Assembly: GCA_051647535.1 (NCBI GenBank)
Contig: JBOFEA010000020.1
Span: 41,293 to 105,292 of the forward strand
Length of the DNA stretch: 64,000 nt
Direction: 5' to 3'
Source of the DNA: Brevinema_A sp051647535
GTDB lineage: Bacteria; Spirochaetota; Brevinematia; Brevinematales; Brevinemataceae
How positions within the stretch are numbered: position 1 is the stretch's first letter; each line of letters begins with the position of its first letter. Below are positions 35,043 to 43,495 of this stretch, in pieces. Under the pieces are notes generated by a model that saw only the letters and a program-made list of their open reading frames with translations, ran no database searches and was not told where the DNA came from. Made by a program: the position numbers and the translations under genes.

Positions 35043-36167
35043 TTATGATTTCAAAATAATGTCATCAGTATCAAAATTATATGCCTTTCTAATATAGCTT
35101 TCCGTCAATTGAAAGCCCATTTCAACAATTTTTTGATCCCTGATGATTCTCATTGATTCATCATTTTCTTCCGGAGCCCAAACAAATCGTACAATATCCC
35201 AATTATTTACCAAACAAAGATGTTGAATCATTCGATTCATGGTTTCAGCAATAATGTTTTTGTCATCGTTAGTGATATCTTTACGAACCAATGACAATCC
35301 TTGATCATTACCAAGTTTGCCTTGAGTAGAATCAAGTGCCGAAGAATGCCCTAGAATTAATTTGTTTATTTGATTAACACAAACTTCATGAAAACTCTTA
35401 AACAACTCAGCTGAAGAAGATTTATCAGATTTAATAAGCGAAAATTCATCCGTTCCTTCTACAACCATACCACCACTGGAACGAAAATCAATAATCGCCT
35501 GCAGAAGTTCCTGTCTTTTCTCCGGACTGGAAACTTCCGTTCGGGCAAGAATCGAATCGTCTCCAAATCGGTCAATATAATTAGCCCATAACTCCATATC
35601 ACCTCTCAACCAAGTTGCAGACCAAAATACACGTGCTAACTGACTTTCTCCATAAGGATTAAGATATGATGATCGGTATTGAACCAATTCTCCTTCCTTA
35701 GACAAATCTCCTATATTTTCATGTTTGAATACAGAAGATATATCACCAAATTCCTCTAAATTAGGAGAAACAATTAACTCTTGATGTTCATTAAAACGAA
35801 ACCACTCACAGGGTAACGATGAAATTTTCTCGAAAAACCATTTTCCATCCTTACAAATCATAGGATGTTCAAGAACTGTAAATCCATACCAAATAGATTC
35901 CATAATACTTCTAATAATCTTAGTAGGACGAATCTGCATAATATTATTCTTTACCAACTCGGTAATATCAGAATTTTCCCCAACAATCTGCCATCTATCA
36001 CCAACTACTGCAGCTTCACGCGCAATAATAGCTGCTTCAATTTCAGGTGTATACGTAATATCTCTAAGAGCTCTATGTGGTTGTACTCCATTCCTATAGA
36101 AAAACTCTTCAGTAGGATTTGGTATGTCACCCCATACCTGTAATATTTTTCTTGTTCTATTTTTCAT
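35043..36167 (-). CDS. Portal protein, DUF935 (Mu gp29-like)
   Basis: A 374-residue portal. The DUF935 features are clear: NPYGESQLARVFWSATWLRGD, ELWANYIDRFGDDSILART, then ILGHSSALDSTQGKLGNDQG and the following DITNDDKNIIAETMNRMIQHL. Twelve copies form the vertex channel for DNA packaging and docking of the terminase and tail. The ATG at 36167 has GGGGA upstream; the longer frame to 36224 overlaps the terminase gene and is rejected. It lies 13 bases after the terminase gene. The length is shorter than Mu gp29 (about 510), lacking part of the C-terminal region. Confidence 0.85.
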   Translation of the reverse strand: MKNRTRKILQVWGDIPNPTEEFFYRNGVQPHRALRDITYTPEIEAAIIAREAAVVGDRWQIVGENSDITELVKNNIMQIRPTKIIRSIMESIWYGFTVLEHPMICKDGKWFFEKISSLPCEWFRFNEHQELIVSPNLEEFGDISSVFKHENIGDLSKEGELVQYRSSYLNPYGESQLARVFWSATWLRGDMELWANYIDRFGDDSILARTEVSSPEKRQELLQAIIDFRSSGGMVVEGTDEFSLIKSDKSSSAELFKSFHEVCVNQINKLILGHSSALDSTQGKLGNDQGLSLVRKDITNDDKNIIAETMNRMIQHLCLVNNWDIVRFVWAPEENDESMRIIRDQKIVEMGFQLTESYIRKAYNFDTDDIILKS

Positions 36168-36180
36168 AGAATCCCCTTTC

Positions 36181-37662
36181 TTAAGGAATAAATTTTCGCT
36201 TCTTATACAAAGGAAGATGCACAATAGAAGACTGTGATTCCTTTAAATAATTATGCATGTTGACTAATATTTCTACAGCTCCTGCAAGTGCATCCGGACC
36301 ATCATCGTGTACCTTGCTGCTGGGAAAATAGCACAACTGCTCTTTTAAAATTTGACCGGATCTGGATCCCATCAACAAAGGATTGAACACTATTGAATCC
36401 GTTTCAAAAAATCTCAGTAATTTTTGAATACGGTATTCTTTTTTTATATAATTTTGTACCGGTTTTATTGGAAATTTCACACCCATATTTATTCCAAACT
36501 GTTCCAATTCACGACCGAAGTATTTTTGAAACCCGTTACTTTCAAATCCTATTACAGAAATAAATTCCTGATGTTTGATGAACAATTCATATATTTTTTC
36601 AAAAAACAATTTATCAGAACCTTGAACCATTACAGTCTCAACAACTTCTATTTTTTCAATCGATCCCCGAACCAACACACAAGCCTTGAAATCACGATCT
36701 TTTATTCCGTCAATACTCGGATCAATAAACATCACACTATTACAAGGCGGTAATGTTCCTTCTTTGATCATCGATTCCGTAAAAAACGTATTCTGTTCAT
36801 CATGAGGATGATTTTGGTACTCCGAATTAAAAGCAGATAACCCTATTATCTTTCGTTGATTCTGCAAAAATTTAGTACTGAATCTACTCGGCCAAAGCGA
36901 CTGCTCTTTACCCAAATTGTTAACAATAAGAGCTTGAAATATTAATTTTTCCCAAAAATTATCCTGCAGAATAATTTGTCCAAAAGCACTTTTTCTTCTC
37001 AGAATGGTACCTACTGCAATGATTTTTCCTTTGGGATCAAGAGAAGGAATAATAGACCTATTGATAAAAGATATAATTTTTTCTGCAGATACCGGGTTAG
37101 AAGCTTCTTCATCTTTTTCAATATCATCAAGAATAATCAAATCCGGACGGTGTTCTCTATATCTAAATCCCCTATTAGCTTGCATTCTTCCTCTAGCCAA
37201 TACTCTTGTTGATCCCGCAACAAAATCACAATCAGATCCCTTTCTGGAAAGCATCTTTCCGAAATCTCTTAAAATTAACGGATTATCACTAAATTCCAAA
37301 CGAATAAACCGGCTTAAATCTTCTGCTAAATCATCTGTTGCAGAAACAATTACTACAAAATTGTACTTCTCACAAATAATACTCCAAATTACATAGGCAA
37401 AACTAACTAATGTTGATTTCGCAAATCCTCTCGGCGCTGCAACTGCAATATACTTGTGTTCACTGTCTATAAGATTGATAATTTTTTTTTGAAACGCCGC
37501 TGTTTTATTTTCTAAATAGTGGCTTAGATATGTTTTACAAAAGAAAAAAAAATTATTCTTAGCTCTTGTAATGTTATCTTGAATGCTTTCATCCGTATCA
37601 ATAGGAATTTCGAATAATTTAAGTATTCTTTCTTTTTCCTTTTGAAAATCTTTTTTTGTCAT
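36181..37662 (-). CDS. Terminase large subunit (DNA packaging motor)
   Basis: A 493-residue packaging ATPase-nuclease. Walker A-like APRGFAKST at residues 76-84; Walker B LIILDD at 175-180 followed by the catalytic Glu182; coupling motif near 217-220 (AVGT). The RNase H-like nuclease has Asp314 (MFIDPSID), Glu374 (GFESNG) and Asp457 (HDDGPDALAG). All catalytic positions are intact, so the motor is probably active. It packages DNA into the capsid through the portal. The gene starts one base after the stop of the preceding small gene, so translation is likely coupled. No typical small terminase subunit is recognised. Confidence 0.9.
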   Translation of the reverse strand: MTKKDFQKEKERILKLFEIPIDTDESIQDNITRAKNNFFFFCKTYLSHYLENKTAAFQKKIINLIDSEHKYIAVAAPRGFAKSTLVSFAYVIWSIICEKYNFVVIVSATDDLAEDLSRFIRLEFSDNPLILRDFGKMLSRKGSDCDFVAGSTRVLARGRMQANRGFRYREHRPDLIILDDIEKDEEASNPVSAEKIISFINRSIIPSLDPKGKIIAVGTILRRKSAFGQIILQDNFWEKLIFQALIVNNLGKEQSLWPSRFSTKFLQNQRKIIGLSAFNSEYQNHPHDEQNTFFTESMIKEGTLPPCNSVMFIDPSIDGIKDRDFKACVLVRGSIEKIEVVETVMVQGSDKLFFEKIYELFIKHQEFISVIGFESNGFQKYFGRELEQFGINMGVKFPIKPVQNYIKKEYRIQKLLRFFETDSIVFNPLLMGSRSGQILKEQLCYFPSSKVHDDGPDALAGAVEILVNMHNYLKESQSSIVHLPLYKKRKFIP

Positions 37663-37663
37663 T

Positions 37664-37939
37664 TTAAGCTTTAAATGAGTCCTCTAAGAATGCCTCGCAA
37701 ATTTTCTTTACAGTCTCCAAATCATCGAAAAAATGTAATTTCGCAAATTCTATAAAATGCTCCATAACTCTAATTCTTTCTCCTAAAATATCAATACTTC
37801 CATCATATTTTTTTCTCATAGAAATTAAAGAATCAAGCAATTTTAAATTCTTTTGGCACTCTATATCCTTATCAATATTTTCCATAGCCTGATTCATATT
37901 CCTATCAATCCAAGAAAATATATTAGTATGTGACTTCAT
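37664..37939 (-). CDS. Small helical protein upstream of terminase
   Basis: A 91-residue charged, helical protein (HTNIFSWIDRNMNQAMENID at the start, VKKICEAFLEDSFKA at the end). Its position just before the large terminase, with a near-overlapping stop and start, makes a small terminase subunit or a packaging accessory the natural guess. No helix-turn-helix is obvious, so this remains positional. AGAGGA precedes the ATG. Confidence 0.45.
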   Translation of the reverse strand: MKSHTNIFSWIDRNMNQAMENIDKDIECQKNLKLLDSLISMRKKYDGSIDILGERIRVMEHFIEFAKLHFFDDLETVKKICEAFLEDSFKA

Positions 37940-37948
37940 CGTTTCCTC

Positions 37949-38209
37949 TTAAAGTATTTTGAACTTATACACAAAATCCAATAACAGTATCAACATACTG
38001 ATAATTCCTATAGTCTGATATATAAATCGTGTATTAAATCTTATTCTTTTTTCGTGATCACATAACATCTCATTAATTTTTGTAAACTTCTCATTCTGCA
38101 TTTCTTTAGAATATTCAATAAAATTCTCCAAAGATAGGCTTAATCGAGAAATTGACTGGGCTAATGATTGAATATCCTGTTCAACTTTATATTTCCAACG
38201 ATCATCCAT
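37949..38209 (-). CDS. Coiled-coil protein with C-terminal membrane anchor (XhlA-like)
   Basis: An 86-residue protein: residues 5-60 form an amphipathic coiled coil (QDIQSLAQSISRLSLSLENF), followed by one membrane helix (64-83, IYQTIGIISMLILLLDFVYK). This is the layout of XhlA, the membrane partner in PBSX-type lysis, although here it lies among head genes instead of next to the lysin. It may be a second lysis protein. The ribosome site is weak. Sequence identity to XhlA is not demonstrable by eye. Confidence 0.5.
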   Translation of the reverse strand: MDDRWKYKVEQDIQSLAQSISRLSLSLENFIEYSKEMQNEKFTKINEMLCDHEKRIRFNTRFIYQTIGIISMLILLLDFVYKFKIL

Positions 38210-38234
38210 GTTATTAACTCATAATTATTATTTT

Positions 38235-38747
38235 TTACTGATTATTTGATTCCTTTAACGAACCTTTTTCAACATAAACTTCAGTGAACGCAATATCCTT
38301 AATATTAGGAACCTGCGTTTTTCCGGTATATATCAAATATTTTGAATCAACTGTTAATTCCGCTTGATACCAATCCATTTTTCCTTTGGTAAATTTGTAA
38401 TTCAACGAACCGGGGATTAATTCTATCGCCTGCTGGTTAAGTGAAATATAACGCGGAAGATGATTCAAAAACAAGGTTAGTGCATTTTCTAACTGTAATT
38501 TGTCAGAATATACTATTTTTATATTTATTGGCTGAAGAACTGAATATTTTTGCTGAAAACGCTGATTTTGAAAATATTGAGGATTATCCCATGCTAACGA
38601 AATTGAAGCATTTCCGGGAATAATTTCAACAAAAGGAAGTTCTTGATAAATATCATCAATCAATTCTTCCTGATATACAGAATTTGGATCAAGTTTTACA
38701 AATTCCATAACTAATTCTGCTATCTTCTGCTGAATAAACAAAATCAT
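38235..38747 (-). CDS. Putative tail terminator/completion protein
   Basis: A 170-residue alpha/beta protein placed right after the DUF1320-like gene, where Mu-like and other phages encode the tail terminator or head-tail joining protein (Mu gp37, lambda gpU). Visible parts: an N-terminal helix (FIQQKIAELVMEFV), a central strand-rich region (LPFVEIIPGNASISLAWDN) and a closing beta part (MDWYQAELTVDSKYLIY). AGGAGG precedes the ATG. Role inferred from position and size. Confidence 0.45.
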   Translation of the reverse strand: MILFIQQKIAELVMEFVKLDPNSVYQEELIDDIYQELPFVEIIPGNASISLAWDNPQYFQNQRFQQKYSVLQPINIKIVYSDKLQLENALTLFLNHLPRYISLNQQAIELIPGSLNYKFTKGKMDWYQAELTVDSKYLIYTGKTQVPNIKDIAFTEVYVEKGSLKESNNQ

Positions 38748-38749
38748 GG

Positions 38750-39166
38750 CTACCTCCTTAAGTAAGGACTGGGAGGAAATTTACTTGCTATATAATGATA
38801 TTCAGGCTTAGCATTTTCATTAGCTATCAACTTGCCTTCCGCAATCATTTCCAATTGTTTTAATGCGTAATCCCTATTCTCTCTAATCACATTATCAGCT
38901 GAACTTTCCGGAATTCCTCTTCTGGAAAGCAACTGGTACAAACTAAGCTTAACTGCTATATCTTTCAAATATGGAGGAACACTTTCCAACGGCAGACGAA
39001 ACACTCTTCCAATAAATAAATTAATTTCATTTGCGGCACGGTTTATAGCACTTTGTATCCGCTGATCAATTATTTCATCCGAATCATTAGGTGTATCCTT
39101 AGCCCAAGCAATAACAGCCTTAAACGTACATGCTTCAAAAAGATCTTCCTTAATGCAAAAATTCAT
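38750..39166 (-). CDS. DUF1320-like head-tail connector (Mu gp36-like)
   Basis: A 138-residue helical protein. KEDLFEACTFKAVIAWA, then IQSAINRAANEINLFIGRVFRLPL and YLKDIAVKLSLYQLLSRRG, follow the DUF1320/gp36 order of helices: an edge helix, 'ai--A--eId-yi--ry-lPl', then a '-l---~---a-y-L'. It would form a connector ring beneath the portal. The ATG at 39166 has AAGG upstream; the frame start at 39187 lacks one. A terminator-like hairpin separates it from the capsid gene upstream. Confidence 0.7.
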   Translation of the reverse strand: MNFCIKEDLFEACTFKAVIAWAKDTPNDSDEIIDQRIQSAINRAANEINLFIGRVFRLPLESVPPYLKDIAVKLSLYQLLSRRGIPESSADNVIRENRDYALKQLEMIAEGKLIANENAKPEYHYIASKFPPSPYLRR

Positions 39167-39222
39167 AACAACCTTCCAAAAATTCAATAATCCTTACTAT
39201 GATTTATCCAATGTAAGAATAT

Positions 39223-39258
39223 AAAAAAGTATAGGGAGGACGTAATCCATCCCTATAC
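39223..39258 (-). terminator. Terminator directly after the major capsid gene, inside the late operon
   Basis: On the minus strand GTATAGGGA, a 12-base loop, TCCCTATAC (arms 39249-39257 and 39229-39237), then TTTTTTA. It lies 13 bases past the capsid stop codon and before the next structural gene. Confidence 0.8.
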
Positions 39259-39270
39259 AAATAAAATAAA

Positions 39271-40218
39271 TTAAACGCTAATCAAATCTGAGAATAAAAA
39301 TCCTGCTTGATAGTTGGAAACTTTCCATCCTAATTTTTCGTCGATAGAAGTAATATCACTTGTTGTTCTATCATCAAAATACTCTCTCATAGAATGATAC
39401 CCCAAAGGAGCACGGACAGTAATTCCAAAACTTGGTTCATCAAGAGTAAATAACGTTTTAGGAACATATGCTAACACAGCATTATTACCCCAAGCATATA
39501 CTAATTCTTTTCCGTTATGAATCATTCCGTCTGCAATGATTACTTCTTCAATACCAATAATTGATGCAAAATCTTCAGGAGTCAAACCGGAACGAAGAGT
39601 TGTATTAGGAAGAAGAGTTAGTAAATCTTTTTTATTACGTAAAGCTTTCCAAACAGACTCAGAAATAACCATCGTGTTAGGATTAAAGCCAATTTTCTTT
39701 TTGATAATATCTTTAGCTACTAAAATATCTTGGATAGGCTGAGACGCATCTTCATTCCAAAATGTTCCGGCTTTTGGTGTAAACACATGTGTTTGATAAG
39801 AACCTTTTTGAAGAATTTCAGAAACCTGCATTGCTTCAATAGAATTCATTAATTTGTTGTAAGAATGTCTAAGACGTTCTTCACGCATCAAAAGAGATGC
39901 TTGAATAATATTATTTGAACCTTCAGTTTCAGCTTTGTCTACACTAGCTTCAACAGTATAACGAGACATTTTAATCTCAACACTCTGCGTAGGAACAACA
40001 TCCGTACGATAAGCTTCCGCTCCGTAAGGACGTGCAAAATCTTCAACTTTAAGACTGTGTTCATCAAAAATAGCAACTTTATAAGTTTCTCTAGCAATGT
40101 CAGCTTCATAAAGTGGAAGCAACGTTCCTGCACATCTTTTTTGACGAGGTGCTGCAAGAACTAATCTTTCTAAAATATTTGGTAAAGGACGATAAAAATT
40201 TGAAACCTGAATAGGCAT
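39271..40218 (-). CDS. Major capsid protein (HK97 fold)
   Basis: A 315-residue capsid subunit. Recognisable pieces: KMSRYTVEASVDKAETEG and EERLRHSYNKLMNSIEAMQ (E-loop and spine helix region), then GFNPNTMVISESVWKALRNKKDL (P-domain with the common 'NpntlviS--vw-aL--hp-l'), then LFTLDEPSFGITVRAPLGYHSMREYFDD near the C-terminus. It assembles the icosahedral head. AAGGAG precedes the ATG; the putative scaffold gene is just upstream and a terminator just downstream, which would raise capsid mRNA over later genes. An encapsulin is excluded by the adjacent portal and terminase. Confidence 0.85.
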   Translation of the reverse strand: MPIQVSNFYRPLPNILERLVLAAPRQKRCAGTLLPLYEADIARETYKVAIFDEHSLKVEDFARPYGAEAYRTDVVPTQSVEIKMSRYTVEASVDKAETEGSNNIIQASLLMREERLRHSYNKLMNSIEAMQVSEILQKGSYQTHVFTPKAGTFWNEDASQPIQDILVAKDIIKKKIGFNPNTMVISESVWKALRNKKDLLTLLPNTTLRSGLTPEDFASIIGIEEVIIADGMIHNGKELVYAWGNNAVLAYVPKTLFTLDEPSFGITVRAPLGYHSMREYFDDRTTSDITSIDEKLGWKVSNYQAGFLFSDLISV

Positions 40219-40227
40219 ATGAACTCC

Positions 40228-40689
40228 TTATTTTTGTAAATTATTTTTTGCTTGGATATAAGCTGATCTTCTGTCCATTCCTAATGAACACAATCTCTCA
40301 ACTTCATCAGCAAAGGCTATCGTTTCTTCAATAGCTGTATTATGGGCAAAATAATCAATCCCATTCCCATAAGAATCTTTTTTTCCGTCAAAACGGTGGG
40401 ATACTCTTTCCTGTCCTAAAAACTCAAGACCAGATAATTTTTTGCCAATCTCTTTTAGAGAATTAAGAATTCCCTTATCTTTTGACTCGATAAGCAGTTG
40501 AATATTTGATTCCACTCGGCTCAACACCTCTGCAATATCAATAATATCTGTTTCTTGTTCTTCAGCTGTCTCTAATTCTTGAGATTCCAAAACTTCTTGT
40601 TCGATATTCTCATTATTGGAAACAGGTTTAGAATAAAAATTCTTAAATATTTCCAATAATTCTCTAATAGAATAAGTAGAATTTTTCAT
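40228..40689 (-). CDS. Putative capsid scaffolding protein
   Basis: A 153-residue acidic protein immediately upstream of the capsid gene (9 bases). Residues 25-50 are strongly Glu-rich (NIEQEVLESQELETAEEQET), followed by a coiled coil (50-85) and a C-terminal helical part (AIEETIAFADEVERLCSLG) ending in AYIQAKNNLQK. Size, acidity, helicity and place fit an internal scaffold. No protease gene is present. GGGAG precedes the ATG. Confidence 0.55.
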   Translation of the reverse strand: MKNSTYSIRELLEIFKNFYSKPVSNNENIEQEVLESQELETAEEQETDIIDIAEVLSRVESNIQLLIESKDKGILNSLKEIGKKLSGLEFLGQERVSHRFDGKKDSYGNGIDYFAHNTAIEETIAFADEVERLCSLGMDRRSAYIQAKNNLQK

Positions 40690-40694
40690 ACTTC

Positions 40695-41171
40695 TTAACT
40701 CCCAAAAATACCAGCAATTCCACGTGCTCCTCTACCATTTCTAAGAATATTCCCAAAAACAGTAAAATCTAATGACGTATAGATGCTCTTGTCATTCTGA
40801 GCCGCTTTGTCAGAAATTTTCGTAAAGCGTATTCCGGTCAACGTATCCGTACTTAACGGTGTTGTTCCTTCAAACATATTGGAATACACTATGTTGATAA
40901 TAACAACTCTAGGATCCAAATTCAAAATACCATTAGGCGTTGCAAGTGCAAGCGCTTCAAATTCACTTTTTAACAAAGAAAGACTTCCTGATGCTTTCCA
41001 ATTCCCACGTCCAAACCCAATCGGTGCCCGTCCGCGTCCGTATATTGCTTCCGCTTCCATTTCTTCACTATAAGAAATTTCTTTAGCACTGAATAACACC
41101 GGACTTAAAGGAAGAAGCGATATCGTAATATCTCCCCAATCAAAAAATTTACCGTTTATTAATGCAGACAT
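40695..41171 (-). CDS. Tail tube protein
   Basis: A 158-residue beta-rich protein after the sheath gene, as expected for the inner tube of a contractile tail. Features: FDWGDITISLLPLSPVLFSA, EEMEAEAIYGRGRAPIGFGRG, then NWKASGSLSLLKSEFEALA, the 'g--~-~Gs-~l---e~--l' block found in tube proteins of this type. TAGGAG precedes the ATG. The tube carries the DNA from head to cell. Confidence 0.7.
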   Translation of the reverse strand: MSALINGKFFDWGDITISLLPLSPVLFSAKEISYSEEMEAEAIYGRGRAPIGFGRGNWKASGSLSLLKSEFEALALATPNGILNLDPRVVIINIVYSNMFEGTTPLSTDTLTGIRFTKISDKAAQNDKSIYTSLDFTVFGNILRNGRGARGIAGIFGS

Positions 41172-41241
41172 TATTTCTCCTACTTTAAACTATTGCAATA
41201 AATAGATTATTTACTTGTTGGCAATTAACTATTAAACTGCC

Positions 41242-42651
41242 TTAATCTTGCTGATACTTGTACATAAAATTTAATTGAATTTTTCTTATCACAGGTATAC
41301 CAAATAACTCTATATCCAACAAAATACCACTGTTAGCAATATCTTGATTCTCCGGTGCCGAAACATTGAAATGTTCTAATTCCTGAGGCAACGATTCTGT
41401 CATTGAAGTAATTGCATTTCTAACTTGTGCAATCAAATTCTGTATTCCAATATCATTACCCGGTGCTTGAATATAAGGAAGTGCAGCATAACGAGCAAGT
41501 CGTACAGCCTTGAACACTGTCCTTACAATTTCAAGAAAACGATAATCAGAATTATTATTAGCAAACGTACGTCCGTTAGTCCAATACAAGTTCTGTAGGC
41601 CAGCATAAGAACGAAGCGTTATAAACTTCGACTCATCCAATGCTCGAGAATGAACGTTTGTCCAACCTTCATGGAATTCATAATTATTAACCGCAAATTC
41701 TTTAACAGCTCCAATACTTTGATTTACATAAGATTTGGTGATATAACCCGCACACAATCCGGAAGGTGATCGTCTTTCCATCCCCTTGGATGTACGTACA
41801 TAACCATCTTGACAAACAATTGACACAAATCTACCGTCAAAAGTAGCAAATTCTTCTTTCTTATCTGCAATAGCTATATCAAAAGATTTTTCTTGTGCAA
41901 GATTGTTTTCCAACAAAAAGAAACACGGTTTATGATTTTCAAAAAGCTTCTCCGACCAATCAGCAAATAATTCTGCTTCATTAACAGAAACTTCCTGCGC
42001 AACAAAAATAAACTCCGGAGTATATAATTCCAACGCTTTAGCAATTTTTGCTTCGATATTGGTTATAGAAGACAATGGAGCTTTTGTTTTTATTGTCCAA
42101 CTTTCTCCTCCCTGAAAAACAACATTTTCTGCAAAACGAAGTGCTATTCCCAATTCAGTAATGGTATATACCCCATCAATGATACGAATCTGCTTGTTCA
42201 GGTATATATCTCCCTTAATATCAAGCTCAAAATTAACAGTACCAAGATTATAACCAGTTTGTTTATTCTTGGAATTTACAACCTGCTCATTAATCACTTT
42301 CAGCGAAATCTCAGAAGTACCTAAAGGCTCTCCATCAACCATTAATTGAACAGCATTATTAGAACTTTCTTCAATAATTGTTCCTGGAATGTCCGCTTCT
42401 GTTCCAAATCCAATTACCGTACAATCAGACATAACAGACTGCATATCTTTCAATCTACGAGGCATCTCACCAATACCAAAGATCTCCTCAATATTGCTGC
42501 TTCTTCCAATGGTAACAGCCTTGGATGCAGGTAGGTCAATCCCTTTACCTGCAAATTTGGAGCTAGGCCCCACAACTAAAGCTATAGGCCCTGTATTGGG
42601 TAAAAGTCCGCTAGTACTGTCAGTGATTTTTTCATTCACTGTTGACCACAT
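41242..42651 (-). CDS. Tail sheath protein (DUF2586-like)
   Basis: A 469-residue protein that fits a contractile tail sheath. LPNTGPIALVVGPSSKFAGKG and the DLPASKAVTIGRSSNIEEIFG stretch are at the N-terminus. Residues about 190-290 form an alpha/beta core (EAKIAKALELYTPEFIFVAQ). The C-terminal third has YWTNGRTFANNNSDYRFLE and VRTVFKAVRLARYAALPYIQ, resembling the usual 'r~~~~i~~sl~~a~r~~v~e' helices of sheaths. It ends in a basic strand (PVIRKIQLNFMYKYQQD). AGGAGG precedes the ATG at 42651. It is the first gene of the structural operon; the contractile assignment is supported by gp25 and J. Confidence 0.72.
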   Translation of the reverse strand: MWSTVNEKITDSTSGLLPNTGPIALVVGPSSKFAGKGIDLPASKAVTIGRSSNIEEIFGIGEMPRRLKDMQSVMSDCTVIGFGTEADIPGTIIEESSNNAVQLMVDGEPLGTSEISLKVINEQVVNSKNKQTGYNLGTVNFELDIKGDIYLNKQIRIIDGVYTITELGIALRFAENVVFQGGESWTIKTKAPLSSITNIEAKIAKALELYTPEFIFVAQEVSVNEAELFADWSEKLFENHKPCFFLLENNLAQEKSFDIAIADKKEEFATFDGRFVSIVCQDGYVRTSKGMERRSPSGLCAGYITKSYVNQSIGAVKEFAVNNYEFHEGWTNVHSRALDESKFITLRSYAGLQNLYWTNGRTFANNNSDYRFLEIVRTVFKAVRLARYAALPYIQAPGNDIGIQNLIAQVRNAITSMTESLPQELEHFNVSAPENQDIANSGILLDIELFGIPVIRKIQLNFMYKYQQD

Positions 42652-43120
42652 ATAAAACCTCCTACCATTCAATATCATGAATGGATAAAATGATAATTTT
42701 CCTTAATTAAAATAGCACTATGACACGAATTAATAATTTTTTATAATAGATTGATTTATTGAAATATTAATAATAAAATAAAAATTACTATTAATATTAG
42801 TAAAAAGATATATTAATTGATATTACATCAATACCAATGTTTTTAAAATCTATAATTAACTATAAAAATGCATTGAATTCTTAAAAAATATCCATTAATA
42901 ACTGTACAGATTAAATTACTTAATATTAGTTGCTCCTAATATCCAATAAACAAAGATATTGTTAATTGAATAAATAATATCAATTTTCAACAATAAAAAA
43001 CTTTCCTTTATCAAATATTGGGATTGTAGTACGTCATTTACTTAACACAAATAGAAATAAAAAAAAGTACTCAAATAATTCTTTTATTTTATTGACATTC
43101 ATAATAATAATATTCTATAA
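42652..43120. other. Upstream control region of the phage-like operon
   Basis: No gene in 469 A/T-rich bases. Two inverted repeats are present: CCATTCA-6-TGAATGG (42664-42683) next to the sheath ribosome site, and ATATTAG-6-CTAATAT (42923-42942). No convincing minus-strand -35/-10 pair was found before the sheath gene, which hints at a dedicated activator or a non-standard promoter. Confidence 0.5.
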
Positions 43121-43121
43121 T
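43092..43121 (+). promoter_or_regulatory. Plus-strand promoter antisense to the 88-aa gene
   Basis: TTGACA at 43092-43097 and TATAAT at 43116-43121 with an 18-bp spacer. It fires across the whole minus-strand 88-residue gene towards the repressor, giving a leader of about 370 bases. Confidence 0.65.
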
Positions 43122-43387
43122 TAACTAATTCTTTTTAAGCTGTATCTAGTAGAGTCACTGATTGAACAAGCTATAAATTCTATAATAACTTTTTTGTCAA
43201 TAATAACTGGAATTAAATATACAAATAATGAATTCATAGGAACACATATATTATATTTTTCATTGGCTTCATCAGCCACGAATTCTGCTATATACAAATT
43301 TGTTCCCTTATATATATGTAATAATTTCTTAAAATAACCCTTAACTGTTAGTAATTTAAAATCTATATTATTTTTTAAAACCTTCAT
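43121..43387 (-). CDS. Small protein divergent from the S24 repressor
   Basis: An 88-residue protein, basic and beta-rich, with a hydrophobic strand pair (NSLFVYLIPVIIDKKVIIEFI). No helix-turn-helix is seen. AAAGG lies five bases before the ATG, and a near-consensus minus-strand promoter (43419-43447) precedes it. By position it may be an early regulator (Cro- or antirepressor-like) of the phage-like cluster, or an accessory gene. No family recognised. Confidence 0.5.
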   Translation of the reverse strand: MKVLKNNIDFKLLTVKGYFKKLLHIYKGTNLYIAEFVADEANEKYNICVPMNSLFVYLIPVIIDKKVIIEFIACSISDSTRYSLKRIS

Positions 43388-43418
43388 AAAAACCTTTATT
43401 TATCTAACTTTATGAATA

Positions 43419-43447
43419 ATTATAGCACAATTATAGATCTCAGTCAA
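43419..43447 (-). promoter_or_regulatory. Minus-strand promoter with overlapping direct repeats
   Basis: TTGACT (43442-43447) and TATAAT (43419-43424) on the minus strand, 17-bp spacer, driving the 88-residue gene. Two copies of AATTATAG (43418-43425 and 43429-43436), 11 bp apart, cover the -10 region and may be operators for the neighbouring repressor. Confidence 0.6.
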
Positions 43448-43495
43448 TATTTAATAATAAAATATATAAATATCAATATCAATGGAGAAAAAGCT

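Noticed and set aside
36168..36224. Longer portal frame overlapping the terminase gene
   Set aside because: A clear GGGGA-ATG start at 36167 removes the overlap.
39271..40218. Encapsulin nanocompartment
   Set aside because: The HK97-fold gene lies with portal, terminase and tail genes and a scaffold-like gene; no cargo enzyme is nearby.
30109..43120. Tailocin or type VI-like injection system
   Set aside because: Capsid, portal and an intact terminase are present, so a DNA-filled head is expected.
43412..43495. N-terminal extension of the S24 repressor
   Set aside because: The HTH begins at the GGAG-preceded ATG at 43496, and the extension covers the opposing promoter.
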